NCBI RefSeq assembly: GCF_027923555.1
Contig: NZ_AP025523.1
Coordinates: 3,414,484 to 3,478,483 of the forward strand
Origin: Vulcanimicrobium alpinum
Lineage (GTDB): Bacteria; Vulcanimicrobiota; Vulcanimicrobiia; Vulcanimicrobiales; Vulcanimicrobiaceae
Reading direction: 5' to 3'
DNA length: 64,000 nucleotides
Part shown: positions 1-8,688 of the stretch, piece after piece
Layout: every line of letters starts with the position of its first letter
Numbering within the stretch: position 1 is the stretch's first letter
Notes under the pieces: generated by a model
What the model was told of the DNA's origin: nothing
What the model saw: only the letters and a program-made list of their open reading frames with translations
Database searches by the model: none
Position numbers and translations under genes: made by a program

Positions 1-742
1 TCGCCAGCACCGCGCATGCGCGCTCCGCGAGCGCGCCGAAGACGCCGAGCGTCGTCGCGCCCGCGATCGAGACGACGCCGCGGCCCGCGCGTTCGGCGAT
101 CGTCTCCGCGATCGCGGCGTCGTCGGCCGCGCCGGTGACGAGGATCGGCACGCCGTCCCGCTCGGCGAGGCGCCGCGCGAGGGCGACGAAGCCGTCGACC
201 GGCCAGCGCGAACGCTGTGCCGAGAGTCCGCGCGTCGGATGCAAGAGGATGAAATCGCCCGCGATGTCGTGCACGCGCAGCAGCGCTGCGGCGTCGCGCT
301 CGTCGGCCCGTACCGCGAATTCCGGGAGCGCCGCCGGATCGTCGCAGCCGATCGCACGCGCGTAGTCGAGCAGGATCTGCGTCCAGTGCGTGGTGCGGTC
401 GCCGAGTTCACTGCGCACGACGACGCGATGCGTGAACAGCGCCGAGTAGAGGCGGCGCGCCTGCCCGACGCGGATCGGGATCCCGGCGCGGAATGGGAGC
501 AGCGCGGTCGTCATCGTCGCCCAGGTGACGACCGCCGCGGCGTAGTGTCCGAGAACGCGTCCGCCGAGCGGGATCACCCGATCGAGCGCGGGGATGTGCG
601 CGGCGAGATCGGCGTGCGCGGGGAGGACGACCGCGTCGACGGCCGCGTAGCGGCCGCGCAGCGCACGCGCGACGACGCCGGCCAGCAGCGTGTCGCCGAT
701 CCCTCCGCCCGCCGCGATCAGCAGCGCCCGATCAGCCCCCAT
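1..742 (-). CDS. Glycosyltransferase family 9 (heptosyltransferase-like), partial
   Basis: Open frame read on the minus strand from an ATG at 742; it runs off the left edge, so about 247 residues are visible and the C-terminus is missing. The N-terminus shows the GT9 glycine-rich start (LLIAAGGGIGDTLLAG). A central stretch with HPTRGLSAQRSRWP resembles the family's nucleotide-sugar region. GT9 enzymes transfer ADP-heptose to LPS core on the cytoplasmic face of the inner membrane. It overlaps the stop of the upstream GT9 gene by 11 bases, so the two are probably translationally coupled at the end of the heptose/LPS cluster. Acceptor specificity cannot be told. Confidence 0.8.
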   Translation of the reverse strand, partial: MGADRALLIAAGGGIGDTLLAGVVARALRGRYAAVDAVVLPAHADLAAHIPALDRVIPLGGRVLGHYAAAVVTWATMTTALLPFRAGIPIRVGQARRLYSALFTHRVVVRSELGDRTTHWTQILLDYARAIGCDDPAALPEFAVRADERDAAALLRVHDIAGDFILLHPTRGLSAQRSRWPVDGFVALARRLAERDGVPILVTGAADDAAIAETIAERAGRGVVSIAGATTLGVFGALAERACAVLA

Positions 743-1673
743 CGGCGAGTGCTTCGCTGGCCCGGGCCACGCCACCGCCGGACGCCTCGGACGCGCGCAG
801 CGCGGCGAAGCGCGACGCCCACGGCCGCCAGCGTCGCACCTGGGCCGCGAACCCGGCGTCGGGGAAGACGTCGATGACGGGAACACCCAGCATCCCCGCG
901 ACATGGGCGGCGCCCGTGTCGACGGTGACCACCTGCGCCGCGGCATCGATCGCCGCGACCCATTCGCGCAGGTTCGCGAAGGTCTCCGGCGCGACGCCGA
1001 GCGCGGCCTCGACGGCGGCCGCATCGCCCGGACTCGCAACGAGCCGCACCCCGCGCGGCGCGAGCGCTGCCAGCGCGGCGCGCAGCGGCGCGGCGTCGAC
1101 CCCGATCGCGCCCCACTTCGGGCCGGCCTGGAAGAGGATGCCGGATCGCGGCGGGACCGGCGTAACCGCGAGCATGCGGCGCAGCGCCGCCGCAGCCGCC
1201 GGCGGTTGGGGCGCGGCGACCATCCCGGTGCCGAGCCGGTACAGCACCTCGACTTCGTGCAGTGTCGCCGCGCCCGGCTGCTGCGCGCGCGCGATCGCGC
1301 GCGTGACCCGCGCACGCACCCACAGCGTTTTCAGCGGCCGCGTCCAACCCGTCGAGAAGCCGATGCGCAGCGGGATGCCGGCGGCGAGCGCGTACGCCTC
1401 CGGCTCTTCGCTCGCGATCAGGGCCGCGTCGTAGCGCGCGGCGGCGATCTCGGCGCGCGCTCGCGCCGTCGTCTCCGGCGTCGAGCCGTGCGCCGGCCAC
1501 GGGATCCGTTCGAGGACGTGCTGCGCGACGATCGCGTCGGGCGCGAAAAGGTCCGCATTGCGCGTCGTCAGCGCAACGCCGATCTCGTGACCGGCCGCGC
1601 GCAGTGAGGCGAGTAGCGGGATGCAGACGGCGGCGTCGCCGATCCCGTCGAGCCGCACGAGCAGGATGCGCAC
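732..1673 (-). CDS. Glycosyltransferase family 9 (heptosyltransferase-like)
   Basis: About 313 residues, close to the usual 320-350 for ADP-heptose:LPS heptosyltransferases. It starts with VRILLVRLDGIGDAAV, the GT9 N-terminal signature. The late motif VDTGAAHVAGMLGVPVIDVF matches the family's conserved D-T/S-G-x-x-H-x-A box that binds the nucleotide sugar. The GTG start at 1673 is chosen because it lies 4 bases after the stop of the upstream GT2 gene and places the signature at residue 1. The frame is open much further upstream, but that is GC-rich shadow. Likely role: adding heptose to lipid A-core; exact linkage unknown. Confidence 0.85.
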   Translation of the reverse strand: MRILLVRLDGIGDAAVCIPLLASLRAAGHEIGVALTTRNADLFAPDAIVAQHVLERIPWPAHGSTPETTARARAEIAAARYDAALIASEEPEAYALAAGIPLRIGFSTGWTRPLKTLWVRARVTRAIARAQQPGAATLHEVEVLYRLGTGMVAAPQPPAAAAALRRMLAVTPVPPRSGILFQAGPKWGAIGVDAAPLRAALAALAPRGVRLVASPGDAAAVEAALGVAPETFANLREWVAAIDAAAQVVTVDTGAAHVAGMLGVPVIDVFPDAGFAAQVRRWRPWASRFAALRASEASGGGVARASEALADGG

Positions 1674-1677
1674 GCGC

Positions 1678-2541
1678 TCAGCGCCCGCGCAGCTGCCGGC
1701 CCAGCTCTTCGGTGTAGACGCTGTCGAGCAGGACGCCGCGCGCGAGCGACGCCAGCGCCGCCGGGACGCGTGTGCTCGTCGCGACGCCGGCGACGAGCGG
1801 CTGCAGCAGCGGGGGCGCGAGGACGCGCGCGCGCAGCAGGTTCGCGCTGTAGGCGCCGGTCGCGAGCTTGATGCGCGAGGTCGGCATCTTGCGCACGAAC
1901 TGCGCCGCCATCCGCGCCTTCTCAATCGCTTTGCCGAGCGCGTCTTCGAGCGACTCGGTCGTCGGCGGCTTGATGTGCCAAAGATACGCGTCCCACGCGA
2001 ACGCGCGCCGCACGCCGTGCGCGCGCAGCCGCGCGCCGAGTTCGGTGTCTTCCCAGCCGTAGAGGTCGAACGCCTCGTCGAAACCGCCGACGGCGCGCAG
2101 CGACGCGCGGCGCACCGAGACGTTGCACGTCACAAAGAACGCGCGCGAATAGTTGGCCGCACTCGGCGCGGGCCGATGCTCGGGCGATGGGACGTTGACG
2201 ATCGGGCCCGAGACCGCGAGGGGAAAGATCTCGGCCGCGTGCGCGCGCGCGTGCGCGGCGAGAAAGTGCGGCGGCGTGAGGACGTCGTCGTCGCAGAACA
2301 CGACGAGGTCGCCGGTCGCTTTCGCGATCCCGGCGTTGCGCGCCGCACCGCGATTGGACTCGCGGACGAACGCGTAGGCGGCGCCGTGCGCGCGCGCGAC
2401 CTCCGGCGTCGCATCGCGCGACCCGTTGTCGACGACGACGAGCTCGAACGGCGGCGCGTGTTGCTGCGCGCGCAGCGACGCGAGCGCCGCGTCGAGGAGC
2501 GCCGCGCGGTCTTTCGTCGCGATCACCACGGAAAGATTCAC
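1678..2541 (-). CDS. Glycosyltransferase family 2
   Basis: About 287 residues from a GTG at 2541 that overlaps the stop of the upstream LpxB-like gene. The N-terminus LSVVIATKDRAALLDAALAS is the GT2 (GT-A fold) nucleotide-binding start. VVFCDDDVLTPPHF contains the D-x-D metal and sugar-nucleotide motif at about residues 85-90. GGFDEAFDLYGWEDTELGAR is the typical acceptor-side ED box. It lacks transmembrane segments, so it is a cytosolic or peripheral inner-membrane enzyme. Position inside the heptose/lipid-A cluster suggests an LPS-core or glycan sugar transfer; donor and acceptor are unknown. Confidence 0.85.
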   Translation of the reverse strand: MNLSVVIATKDRAALLDAALASLRAQQHAPPFELVVVDNGSRDATPEVARAHGAAYAFVRESNRGAARNAGIAKATGDLVVFCDDDVLTPPHFLAAHARAHAAEIFPLAVSGPIVNVPSPEHRPAPSAANYSRAFFVTCNVSVRRASLRAVGGFDEAFDLYGWEDTELGARLRAHGVRRAFAWDAYLWHIKPPTTESLEDALGKAIEKARMAAQFVRKMPTSRIKLATGAYSANLLRARVLAPPLLQPLVAGVATSTRVPAALASLARGVLLDSVYTEELGRQLRGR

Positions 2542-3749
2542 GGACGCGGGCTTTCGAGGAGAAACGCCGCCATCCGCTCCGCCGCGCCGGCATGGTGCGC
2601 GTACCGCGCGCGCAGCTCGGCGCCGGTCGCGCGGCACCACGCCGCGTCGGCCCAGCGTTCGGCGGCGACATGCGCCACCTGCGAGGGAAGGAGCGTCCCG
2701 GCGATCTCCGGGTCGAGTTCGCGATCGGCGTCGATGTTCGGCTGCGCGAAGAAGCGGAAGCGGCTCGCGACCGCGAGCACCGCGGCGCGCTTGACCAGTG
2801 GCCCGATCGCGGGGAGTTTCCCGACATACTGCATCGGGCCGCCGATCACGACCAATTCCGGCGCGTTGAACGGCGTGCACACGACCGTCGGGACGCCGAG
2901 CGCCGCGAGTTCGATCACCTTCGTGCCGGGGATCGCGATCGCCAGGCGCGCGCGCGACGCCGCGCCCATCGCGGCCCGGACGAGCGGAAACCGCGCGCCG
3001 TCCGCGACGATTTCACCGCCGTCGAACTGCGCCGCAGCACCGTAGGCGAGCGGGTTGTCGCCGCCGCGCGCGAGCGCATCGCGCAATTCGCCGTCGTCGA
3101 CGAACGGCGAGCCCGCGAACGCGATCGGCACGCCGGGGAGCATCCGCCGCAGGTTGAGCGCGACGCGCACGAACATCGGCAGAAGGTTCGCGATCTCGTG
3201 ACGCCGCGAGCCCGGGAACAGCACGATCCCGTCGCGCGCCGCGTCGCTCGGCGCGTCGCCGTACGCGCCCGATGCTTCGCCGAGAGCACCGTCGATCGCG
3301 AGGTTGCCGATCACGCGGATCCGCTCGGGCGGCGTCTTCCACGCTTCGAGCTGCGCGCGGTTCGCCTCGTCGACCGCGAACGCGCGCGCAAACGTCGCGG
3401 CGTAGGCCTTGCGCGAGAACTTGTAGGTCGTCGCTTCGCCGCCGAGCCGCGCGTGCACGCGCACCGCGTGCGCGAGATCGCCGCCCAGATACTGCACGCG
3501 ATCGACGCGCGCCGGCAAACCCTCAACCGGACGCCCCAGCGCCAGCCGCAGATACGCCGAGGGCGGATACGCGTGCACGCCCGGAACGGTGCGCTCGATG
3601 TACGCCGCCTCGCCGCCGGTGGCGAAGTCGTCGGGGACGCACAGCACGTGGATCTCGGCCGACGGGTCGCGCGCGCGCAGCGCGGCGGTCAGCGGCCGCA
3701 CCCAGCCCGCGAACTCGCCGGGGCCATTGGCGGTGATTGCGATGCGCAC
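2538..3749 (-). CDS. Lipid-A-disaccharide synthase (LpxB)-like glycosyltransferase
   Basis: About 403 residues from a GTG at 3749 that overlaps the TAG of rfaE2. The middle motif VLFPGSRRHEIANLLPMF matches the LpxB LPGSRxxEI box, and IAIPGTKVIELAALGVPTVV matches the nucleotide-binding C-terminal part of GT19/LpxB. The N-terminal glycine motif reads ITANGPGEFAGW rather than the AGEASGD of classical LpxB, so this is an LpxB relative, not clearly LpxB itself. LpxB condenses UDP-diacylglucosamine with lipid X to form the lipid A disaccharide on the cytosolic face. Location between rfaE2 and the glycosyltransferases fits a lipid-A or core role. Confidence 0.75.
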   Translation of the reverse strand: MRIAITANGPGEFAGWVRPLTAALRARDPSAEIHVLCVPDDFATGGEAAYIERTVPGVHAYPPSAYLRLALGRPVEGLPARVDRVQYLGGDLAHAVRVHARLGGEATTYKFSRKAYAATFARAFAVDEANRAQLEAWKTPPERIRVIGNLAIDGALGEASGAYGDAPSDAARDGIVLFPGSRRHEIANLLPMFVRVALNLRRMLPGVPIAFAGSPFVDDGELRDALARGGDNPLAYGAAAQFDGGEIVADGARFPLVRAAMGAASRARLAIAIPGTKVIELAALGVPTVVCTPFNAPELVVIGGPMQYVGKLPAIGPLVKRAAVLAVASRFRFFAQPNIDADRELDPEIAGTLLPSQVAHVAAERWADAAWCRATGAELRARYAHHAGAAERMAAFLLESPRP

Positions 3750-4234
3750 TAGCGACGGATGGCGGCGACGAGATCGGTCGTGCTGCGGCCCGGCTGGTGC
3801 GGCGCGAGAACGATGCGGCCGCCGTGCCGTTCGACGACGGCGCGCTCGGGGAGCTGATCGAGCCGGTACTGCGCGCTCTTCACGTGGATGTCCGGGCGCA
3901 GCGCGTCGAGCGCGACCTCCGGCGTGCGTTCGGCGAAGCCGGCGACGACGTCGACGCTGCGCAGTGCCGCGACGACGCGCGCCCGGTCGTCGAACGCGAC
4001 GATCGGACGTTCCGGTCCCTTGAGCGCGCGGACAGTCTCGTCGCGGTTGAGCAGCAGCACCAGCGCGTCGCCCTGCGCGCGCGCCCAGGCGAGGTACGCG
4101 ACGTGGCCGGCGTGCAGCAAGTCGAAGACGCCGTTGGTCGAGACGACGATCCGCCCGGCGGCGCGTTGCGACTCGCGCCACGCGACCGCTTCCGCGAGCT
4201 CGAGGATCAGACCGAAGCAGGGGTCAGCGTTCAA
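3749..4234 (-). CDS. rfaE2: D-glycero-beta-D-manno-heptose 1-phosphate adenylyltransferase (HldE C-terminal domain type)
   Basis: 161 residues, a free-standing version of the second domain of E. coli HldE. VVSTNGVFDLLHAGHVAYL carries the nucleotidyltransferase HxGH-like motif (HAGH) at about residues 42-45. VKSAQYRLDQLPERAVVERHGG is the usual C-terminal substrate region. It transfers AMP from ATP to heptose 1-phosphate, giving ADP-heptose after the phosphatase step. The ATG at 4234 overlaps the stop of the gmhB-hldE1 gene by 11 bases, so the enzymes that surround it in the pathway are translated together with it. Confidence 0.9.
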   Translation of the reverse strand: MNADPCFGLILELAEAVAWRESQRAAGRIVVSTNGVFDLLHAGHVAYLAWARAQGDALVLLLNRDETVRALKGPERPIVAFDDRARVVAALRSVDVVAGFAERTPEVALDALRPDIHVKSAQYRLDQLPERAVVERHGGRIVLAPHQPGRSTTDLVAAIRR

Positions 4235-5852
4235 CGGTCTCGTCCATCAGCGCGACGATCTCGGCCGGCGTCGCGGTCGCGGTGCCGAGTTTCTCGACCA
4301 CGGCACCCGCGGCGAAGTTCGCCAGCTGCGTCGCGACGTCGGCCGGGATCCCGGCGGCGAGCGCGAGCGTGAGCACCGCGACGACGGTGTCGCCGGCGCC
4401 CGAGACGTCGTACACCGTCCGCGCGACGGCCGGGATGTCGAAGCGCTCGCTCTGCGCCCCGAACAGCGACATTCCGTGCTCCCCGCGCGTGATCAGCACC
4501 CAGCGGCAGTCGAGCATCCGCAGCAGCGTGCGCGCGGCGCGCTCGAGCGACGCGTCGTCGGTGATCGCAACGCCGCTCGCGCGCGCCGCCTCGCCGACGT
4601 TAGGACCGATGCACGTGACGCCCGCGAAGATCGCGACGTTCTGCGGCTTGGGATCGGCGACCACGACGGGCGCCGCGAGCGCGGCCTCGACCAGATCGCG
4701 GTGCAGCATTCCCTTGGCGTAGTCGCTGAGCACGACCGCGTCGGCGTCGCGCGCCGCGCGCCGCACGGCGTCGGCGAAGCGCGCGCGGTCGGCGTCGCCG
4801 AACGGCGCGGTCGATTCCCAATCGGCGCGCACGACCTGCTGATTGTGCGCGACGACGCGCGTCTTGCGGGTCGTCGGCCGATCGCCGAGCGTGAGCACGC
4901 CGCCCGCATCGACGTCGATCGCGGCGAGCATCTCGCGCAGGCGCGCGCCCTCCGCGTCGTCGCCGACGCCGCCGACGAACGCCACGTGCGCGCCGAGCGC
5001 GCGCAGGTTGTTGGCCACGTTCCCCGCACCGCCGAGCGTGAACGTGTGCTCGCGCACCGCGACGACCGGCACCGGCGCTTCCGGCGAGATGCGCGACACA
5101 TCGCCCCAGATCCACTCGTCGATCATTACGTCGCCGACGACGACGATCTTGCGCCCCGCCATCCGCCCCAGCAGCGCCGTCGCACGCGGCACCGCAATCA
5201 CCTCACCCACCCCCGTCTCGAAGGGCAGCCCCATTGCGCCCTCCTGCGTTCGAGATGCAGGCGGCGCTTCGCCACGCTCAGCGTGAAGCGACACATCGAC
5301 ACGCTCAGCGTGACGCGATGCGTCGCGTGCGAGGATATACGTCGCCGCTTCGAGGAGCGTGGCGGCGCGAAAGTCCGGCTCCGGGCCGACGTACTCGTAC
5401 GGTCCGGGGACGAGCACGCCCGCGATTCCGACACGGTGCCCGAGTTCCACGTCGTTGCCGCGGTCGCCGACGACACCGCCGCGCCCGCTCGCGAGATCCA
5501 ATTCTAATTCGCGCGCCGCGCGATGCACCAGCCCCGGTTCCGGCTTGCGGCAGTCGCATCCGACGCCGTAGTGCGAACACCAATACCAGCCGTCGACCGT
5601 GACGCCGTGCGCCGCGAGCTGCCGTGCGATCTCGCCGTTCACGGCGCGCACCTGCGCCTCGTCGAGAAACCCGCGCGCGATCCCGGACTGATTCGACACC
5701 ACCACGATCGCGTAGCGCTCCGCACGCCATAAGCGCAGCGCATCGACGACCGTCGGCAGCAATTCGACGCCCGCAGGATCTCCGAGGAAGCCCTTGTCGT
5801 CGATCAGCGTTCCGTCGCGGTCGAGAAATGCGGCCGGCCGCGCGCGCGTCAC
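4224..5852 (-). CDS. Fusion of heptose-1,7-bisphosphate phosphatase (GmhB) and heptose-7-phosphate kinase (HldE1)
   Basis: 542 residues in one frame. Residues 1-175 are a GmhB HAD phosphatase: FLDRDGTLI nucleophile motif, then the zinc-binding WCSHYGVGCDCRKPEPG. Residues about 207-542 are a PfkB-type kinase (VVVGDVMIDEWIWG, FTLGGAGNVANNL, DVSGAGDTVVAVLT catalytic motif). Residues 178-200 between them (SRHAERVDVSLHAERGE) translate a REP-like palindrome. An ATG at 5234 with a strong AGGAGG five bases upstream can start the kinase on its own, so a fusion and a free kinase may both be made. In most bacteria the kinase is joined to the adenylyltransferase, not to GmhB. The ATG at 5852 overlaps gmhA. 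Confidence 0.85.
   Translation of the reverse strand: MTRARPAAFLDRDGTLIDDKGFLGDPAGVELLPTVVDALRLWRAERYAIVVVSNQSGIARGFLDEAQVRAVNGEIARQLAAHGVTVDGWYWCSHYGVGCDCRKPEPGLVHRAARELELDLASGRGGVVGDRGNDVELGHRVGIAGVLVPGPYEYVGPEPDFRAATLLEAATYILARDASRHAERVDVSLHAERGEAPPASRTQEGAMGLPFETGVGEVIAVPRATALLGRMAGRKIVVVGDVMIDEWIWGDVSRISPEAPVPVVAVREHTFTLGGAGNVANNLRALGAHVAFVGGVGDDAEGARLREMLAAIDVDAGGVLTLGDRPTTRKTRVVAHNQQVVRADWESTAPFGDADRARFADAVRRAARDADAVVLSDYAKGMLHRDLVEAALAAPVVVADPKPQNVAIFAGVTCIGPNVGEAARASGVAITDDASLERAARTLLRMLDCRWVLITRGEHGMSLFGAQSERFDIPAVARTVYDVSGAGDTVVAVLTLALAAGIPADVATQLANFAAGAVVEKLGTATATPAEIVALMDETVER
5267..5316. repeat. REP-like palindromic repeat inside the gmhB-hldE1 gene
   Basis: Two near copies of a 16-18 base unit (CACGCTCAGCGTGA core, preceded by TTCG or ATCG) lie 27 bases apart. 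Each core is itself palindromic. The same family of sequence (CTTCGACAAGCTCAGCGTGAC type) is widespread as REP elements in many genomes and recurs here inside purH and beside the parS-like sites. It sits exactly in the inter-domain linker and encodes 23 residues with no domain. Confidence 0.75.
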
Positions 5853-6430
5853 CGGAAGATCAGTTCCTGTTCCACGAGATCGCAGATGATGTGGCCCATC
5901 ACGATGTGCACCTCTTGCACGATCGCGCTGTAGCCGTGCGGTCCGAGCAGCACGAGGTCGGCGATCTCCGCGACCTTCCCGCCGCCGTTGCCGGTGAACG
6001 CAACGGTGGTCGCACCGATCCGCTTCGCCGCCTCCAGCCCGCGAACGACGTTCTTCGATGTCCCGCTCGTCGTGATCCCGACGACGGTGTCGCCGCGTCT
6101 TGCGAGCGCCTCCACCATCCGTTCGAAGAGGTGCTCGTAGCCGAAGTCGTTCGCAATCGCGGTGACCGCCGACGTGTTTACCGTCAGCGCTTCGGATGCG
6201 AGCCCGCGCCGCTCGCGCAGAAACCGGCCGCTGAATTCCGCTGCCAGATGCTGCGCATCGGCGGCGCTTCCGCCGTTCCCGAACCAGAGTACCTTGCCGT
6301 CCGCGCGGAACGTCGCCACCATCGCGGCGACGATCGCCGCGACTTGCTCGGCGTAGCGCGGTTCGTCGAGATGGCCGCGCCGGTCGGCGAGCAGTTCCGC
6401 GAAGGTGCGGACGCCGGAGTACTCGGGCAC
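5849..6430 (-). CDS. gmhA: Phosphoheptose isomerase, SIS domain
   Basis: 193 residues, the usual length for GmhA. It converts sedoheptulose 7-phosphate to D-glycero-D-manno-heptose 7-phosphate, the first step of ADP-heptose synthesis in the cytosol. FGNGGSAADAQHLAAEFSGR is the SIS-domain substrate loop, and ITTSGTSKNVVRGLEAA is the second phosphosugar-binding loop. The C-terminal VQEVHIVMGHIICDLVE carries the catalytic and metal-site His and Glu typical of GmhA. Its stop overlaps the start of the gmhB fusion by 4 bases, so GmhA, GmhB, HldE1 and HldE2 form a complete ADP-heptose pathway in one operon. Confidence 0.93.
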   Translation of the reverse strand: MPEYSGVRTFAELLADRRGHLDEPRYAEQVAAIVAAMVATFRADGKVLWFGNGGSAADAQHLAAEFSGRFLRERRGLASEALTVNTSAVTAIANDFGYEHLFERMVEALARRGDTVVGITTSGTSKNVVRGLEAAKRIGATTVAFTGNGGGKVAEIADLVLLGPHGYSAIVQEVHIVMGHIICDLVEQELIFR

Positions 6431-6432
6431 GC

Positions 6433-6909
6433 TCAGACCTCGATCCAGACGAGTTCTTGCCCGAGCGTCACCAGCTCGCCGTTTTCGGGCAGCACCCGCA
6501 GGACCGTCCCCGCGAACTCGGAGTTGATCTCATTCATCAGCTTCATCGCTTCGAGGATGCACAGGGTGTCGCCGACGGAGACCCGCGACCCGACCTCGAC
6601 GAACGGCTCGGCGCCCGGCGACGCGGCGCGGTAGAAGACGCCGACCACCGGCGCGGTCACCGCACGCGCCCCCCTCGGCAGCGTCGTTGCGGCGGCGGCG
6701 TCGGGCGCCGTTGCAGGCGCGGGCGCGGCCGCCCGGGGGGCGGCGGCACCGGCCGGCGGCGCGGCGTACATCACCGGCTGTGCGGCGGCCGGATCGCGGC
6801 GGACGATCTCGATCTCGCTGTCGCCGGTACGCACCCGGATCGCGTCCAGATCGAACTCCGCCGCGATCTCGCCGAGAGCACGAATGCGCGACGTCTCGTC
6901 TTCCATCAT
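6433..6909 (-). CDS. accB: Acetyl-CoA carboxylase biotin carboxyl carrier protein (BCCP)
   Basis: 158 residues. The N-terminal 40 residues are the BCCP dimerisation part. A Pro-Ala-rich flexible linker follows (about 45-75), then a biotinyl domain with LEAMKLMNEI at about residues 119-128, whose Lys123 accepts biotin. The protein carries the carboxyl group between biotin carboxylase and carboxyltransferase for malonyl-CoA synthesis. Two consecutive ATG codons (6909 and 6906) overlap the hisS stop. No accC follows, which is unusual because accB and accC are commonly adjacent; here gmhA follows three bases later. Confidence 0.93.
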   Translation of the reverse strand: MMEDETSRIRALGEIAAEFDLDAIRVRTGDSEIEIVRRDPAAAQPVMYAAPPAGAAAPRAAAPAPATAPDAAAATTLPRGARAVTAPVVGVFYRAASPGAEPFVEVGSRVSVGDTLCILEAMKLMNEINSEFAGTVLRVLPENGELVTLGQELVWIEV

Positions 6910-8180
6910 CGGGTCGCTTCGACAAGCATCTTCGCGACCTCCGCCGCCGAGAAGGCGAGCGGCAGGCGGCGATCTTCCCGGCTCTTGAGATCGCGCACCA
7001 CGATCTCGCCTCGCGTGAGCTCGTCGTCGCCCAAGATTACCGCCCAGCGGGCGTTGTTGCGGTCCGCTGTCTTGAAGTGCGCGGTGAGCTTGCGGTCCTG
7101 CCAGTCGGCGAAGGCCGGCTCCGCGGCGTGCGCGCGGTACTCGCCGACGACCGGAAACAGCCGCGCGCGCGCCGCGTCGCCGAGCGCGATCGCCTGCAGG
7201 CCGCGCCGCGCCGGCACCTGCTCGCCGGCGTGCGCCTTCACCACCATGAGGAAGCGTTCGAGTCCGAGACCGAAGCCGACGCCGGGCGTCGGCGGACCGC
7301 CGAGCTGCTGTACGAGCCCGTCGTAGCGGCCGCCGCCGCAGACCGTGCTCTGCGCCCCGAGCGCCGAGGAGACGTATTCGAACACGGTCCGCGTGTAGTA
7401 GTCCAAGCCGCGCACGATCCGCGGGTTGACGACGTACGGGATCTCGAGCGCGTCGAGGTAGCGCCGCAGCATCGCGAAGTGCGCGGCGCACTCGCCGCAG
7501 AGCAGGTCGAGCATTGTCGGCGCGGTCTCGACGAACGGACGGTCCTTCGGATCTTTCGAGTCGAGGATGCGCAGCGGGTTGCGTTCGAGACGCCGCTGCG
7601 AATCGGCGCTGAGCTCGGCGAGGTGCGGACGAAAGTGGGCGAGCAGCGCTTCGCGGTAGGCAGGACGGCAGTTCGCGTCGCCGACGCTGTTGACGTTCAG
7701 CACGGCGTCGGTGAGACCGTAGTGCGCGATCAGCGTCGCGGCGAGCTGGATCACCTCGACGTCGGCTTCCGCGCCGGCGACGCCGAAGCACTCGACGCTA
7801 AGCTGGTGGGCCTGCCGGTAACGCCCGGCCTGCGGCCGTTCGTAGCGGAAGAAGGGCCCGATCGCGTAGAGCCGCTGCGGCCCCTGCGCGAAGAGCTTAT
7901 GCTCGAGCAGCGCGCGCACGATCCCCGCCGTCAGCTCGGGGCGCAGCGTCATGCTGCGGCCGCCCTTGTCAACGAAGGTGTACATCTCTTTCTCGACGAT
8001 GTCGGTCGTTTCGCCGACCCCGCGCGCGAAGAGCTCGGTCGCCTCGAAGATCGGCGTGCGGATCTCACCGTAGCCGAAGCGGTGCGCGATCTCGCGCGCC
8101 GCTGTTTCGAGGCGGTTCCACTCCGCGGATTCGGGCGGATAGACGTCGTTGGTGCCGCGGGGGGCGCTGATCGGATTCAC
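6906..8180 (-). CDS. hisS: Histidyl-tRNA synthetase
   Basis: 424 residues, the standard class II HisRS size. APRGTNDVYPPESAEWNRLE is the usual N-terminus. LRPELTAGIVRALL is around motif 1/2. FFRYERPQAGRYRQAHQLSVE is the HisRS motif 2 loop. VRGLDYYTRTVFEYVS is the histidine-binding signature, and GVGFGLGLERFLMVV is motif 3. The anticodon-binding domain occupies the C-terminal 100 residues. It charges tRNA-His in the cytosol. It is the first gene of the minus-strand accB/heptose run and has about 50 bases of non-coding sequence before the VOC gene upstream. Confidence 0.95.
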   Translation of the reverse strand: MNPISAPRGTNDVYPPESAEWNRLETAAREIAHRFGYGEIRTPIFEATELFARGVGETTDIVEKEMYTFVDKGGRSMTLRPELTAGIVRALLEHKLFAQGPQRLYAIGPFFRYERPQAGRYRQAHQLSVECFGVAGAEADVEVIQLAATLIAHYGLTDAVLNVNSVGDANCRPAYREALLAHFRPHLAELSADSQRRLERNPLRILDSKDPKDRPFVETAPTMLDLLCGECAAHFAMLRRYLDALEIPYVVNPRIVRGLDYYTRTVFEYVSSALGAQSTVCGGGRYDGLVQQLGGPPTPGVGFGLGLERFLMVVKAHAGEQVPARRGLQAIALGDAARARLFPVVGEYRAHAAEPAFADWQDRKLTAHFKTADRNNARWAVILGDDELTRGEIVVRDLKSREDRRLPLAFSAAEVAKMLVEATR

Positions 8181-8230
8181 GGTCGACCCCCGGCGTTCGC
8201 CGCCGGGAGCCCCTTTTCCGCGACTCCGCG

Positions 8231-8629
8231 CTACGTGACGGGCCCTTCGCGCGGCTCCAGCAGTTCGACCGGGATGCCGTTGGGGTCTTCGACGAACGCG
8301 ATCGCGCGCGTCCCGCCGGGCGATTTCTTCGGTTCCTTGACGATCTTCACGCCCTGCGCGCGGAGCTTCTCGATCACGCCCGGGAGATCGCCGTCGACTT
8401 CGAGCGCGAGGTGCTCGTAGCGGTTGCCGATCTCGTACGGCGCATGCTCTTCGAGATCGTAGACAAGTTCGATGTACGCATCCCAGCTCGAGCCGACGAA
8501 CGCCATGTCCGCGTTGCCGGGATAGTGGTGCGGGCCGCCGAGCAGCTTCAGACCGAGCTTATTTGTATAGAAGTCGATCGAGGAATCCATGTCGTTGACG
8601 AAGATGGACGTATGCAGATAGCGCGGCAT
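8231..8629 (-). CDS. VOC-family (glyoxalase I-like) protein
   Basis: 132 residues with the paired beta-alpha-beta-beta-beta modules of the vicinal oxygen chelate fold. The first is LHTSIFVNDMDSSIDFYTNKLGLKLL, the second EHLALEVDGDLPGVIEKLRAQ followed by AIAFVEDPNGIPVELLE. Possible metal ligands include His6, Glu55, His73 and the Glu of VELLE, the pattern of lactoylglutathione lyase GloA. Many VOC proteins have other substrates, so methylglyoxal detoxification is only the most likely role. It faces a divergent small gene at 8689. Confidence 0.8.
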   Translation of the reverse strand: MPRYLHTSIFVNDMDSSIDFYTNKLGLKLLGGPHHYPGNADMAFVGSSWDAYIELVYDLEEHAPYEIGNRYEHLALEVDGDLPGVIEKLRAQGVKIVKEPKKSPGGTRAIAFVEDPNGIPVELLEPREGPVT

Positions 8630-8688
8630 GCGGATCGCTACGCGGAAACCTCCGCGGCTTCCCGCGGTCCCAGGGACGGGAGCGCTCC

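Noticed and set aside
239-877. Long plus-strand open frames opposite the LPS cluster
   Set aside because: They are Arg-rich shadows typical of high-GC DNA, with no motif, and the minus-strand frames carry complete enzyme signatures.
6905-6930. Another REP element (CTTCGACAAGC at the hisS end)
   Set aside because: The match stops after CTTCGACAAGC and the codons encode the conserved hisS C-terminus (KMLVEATR).
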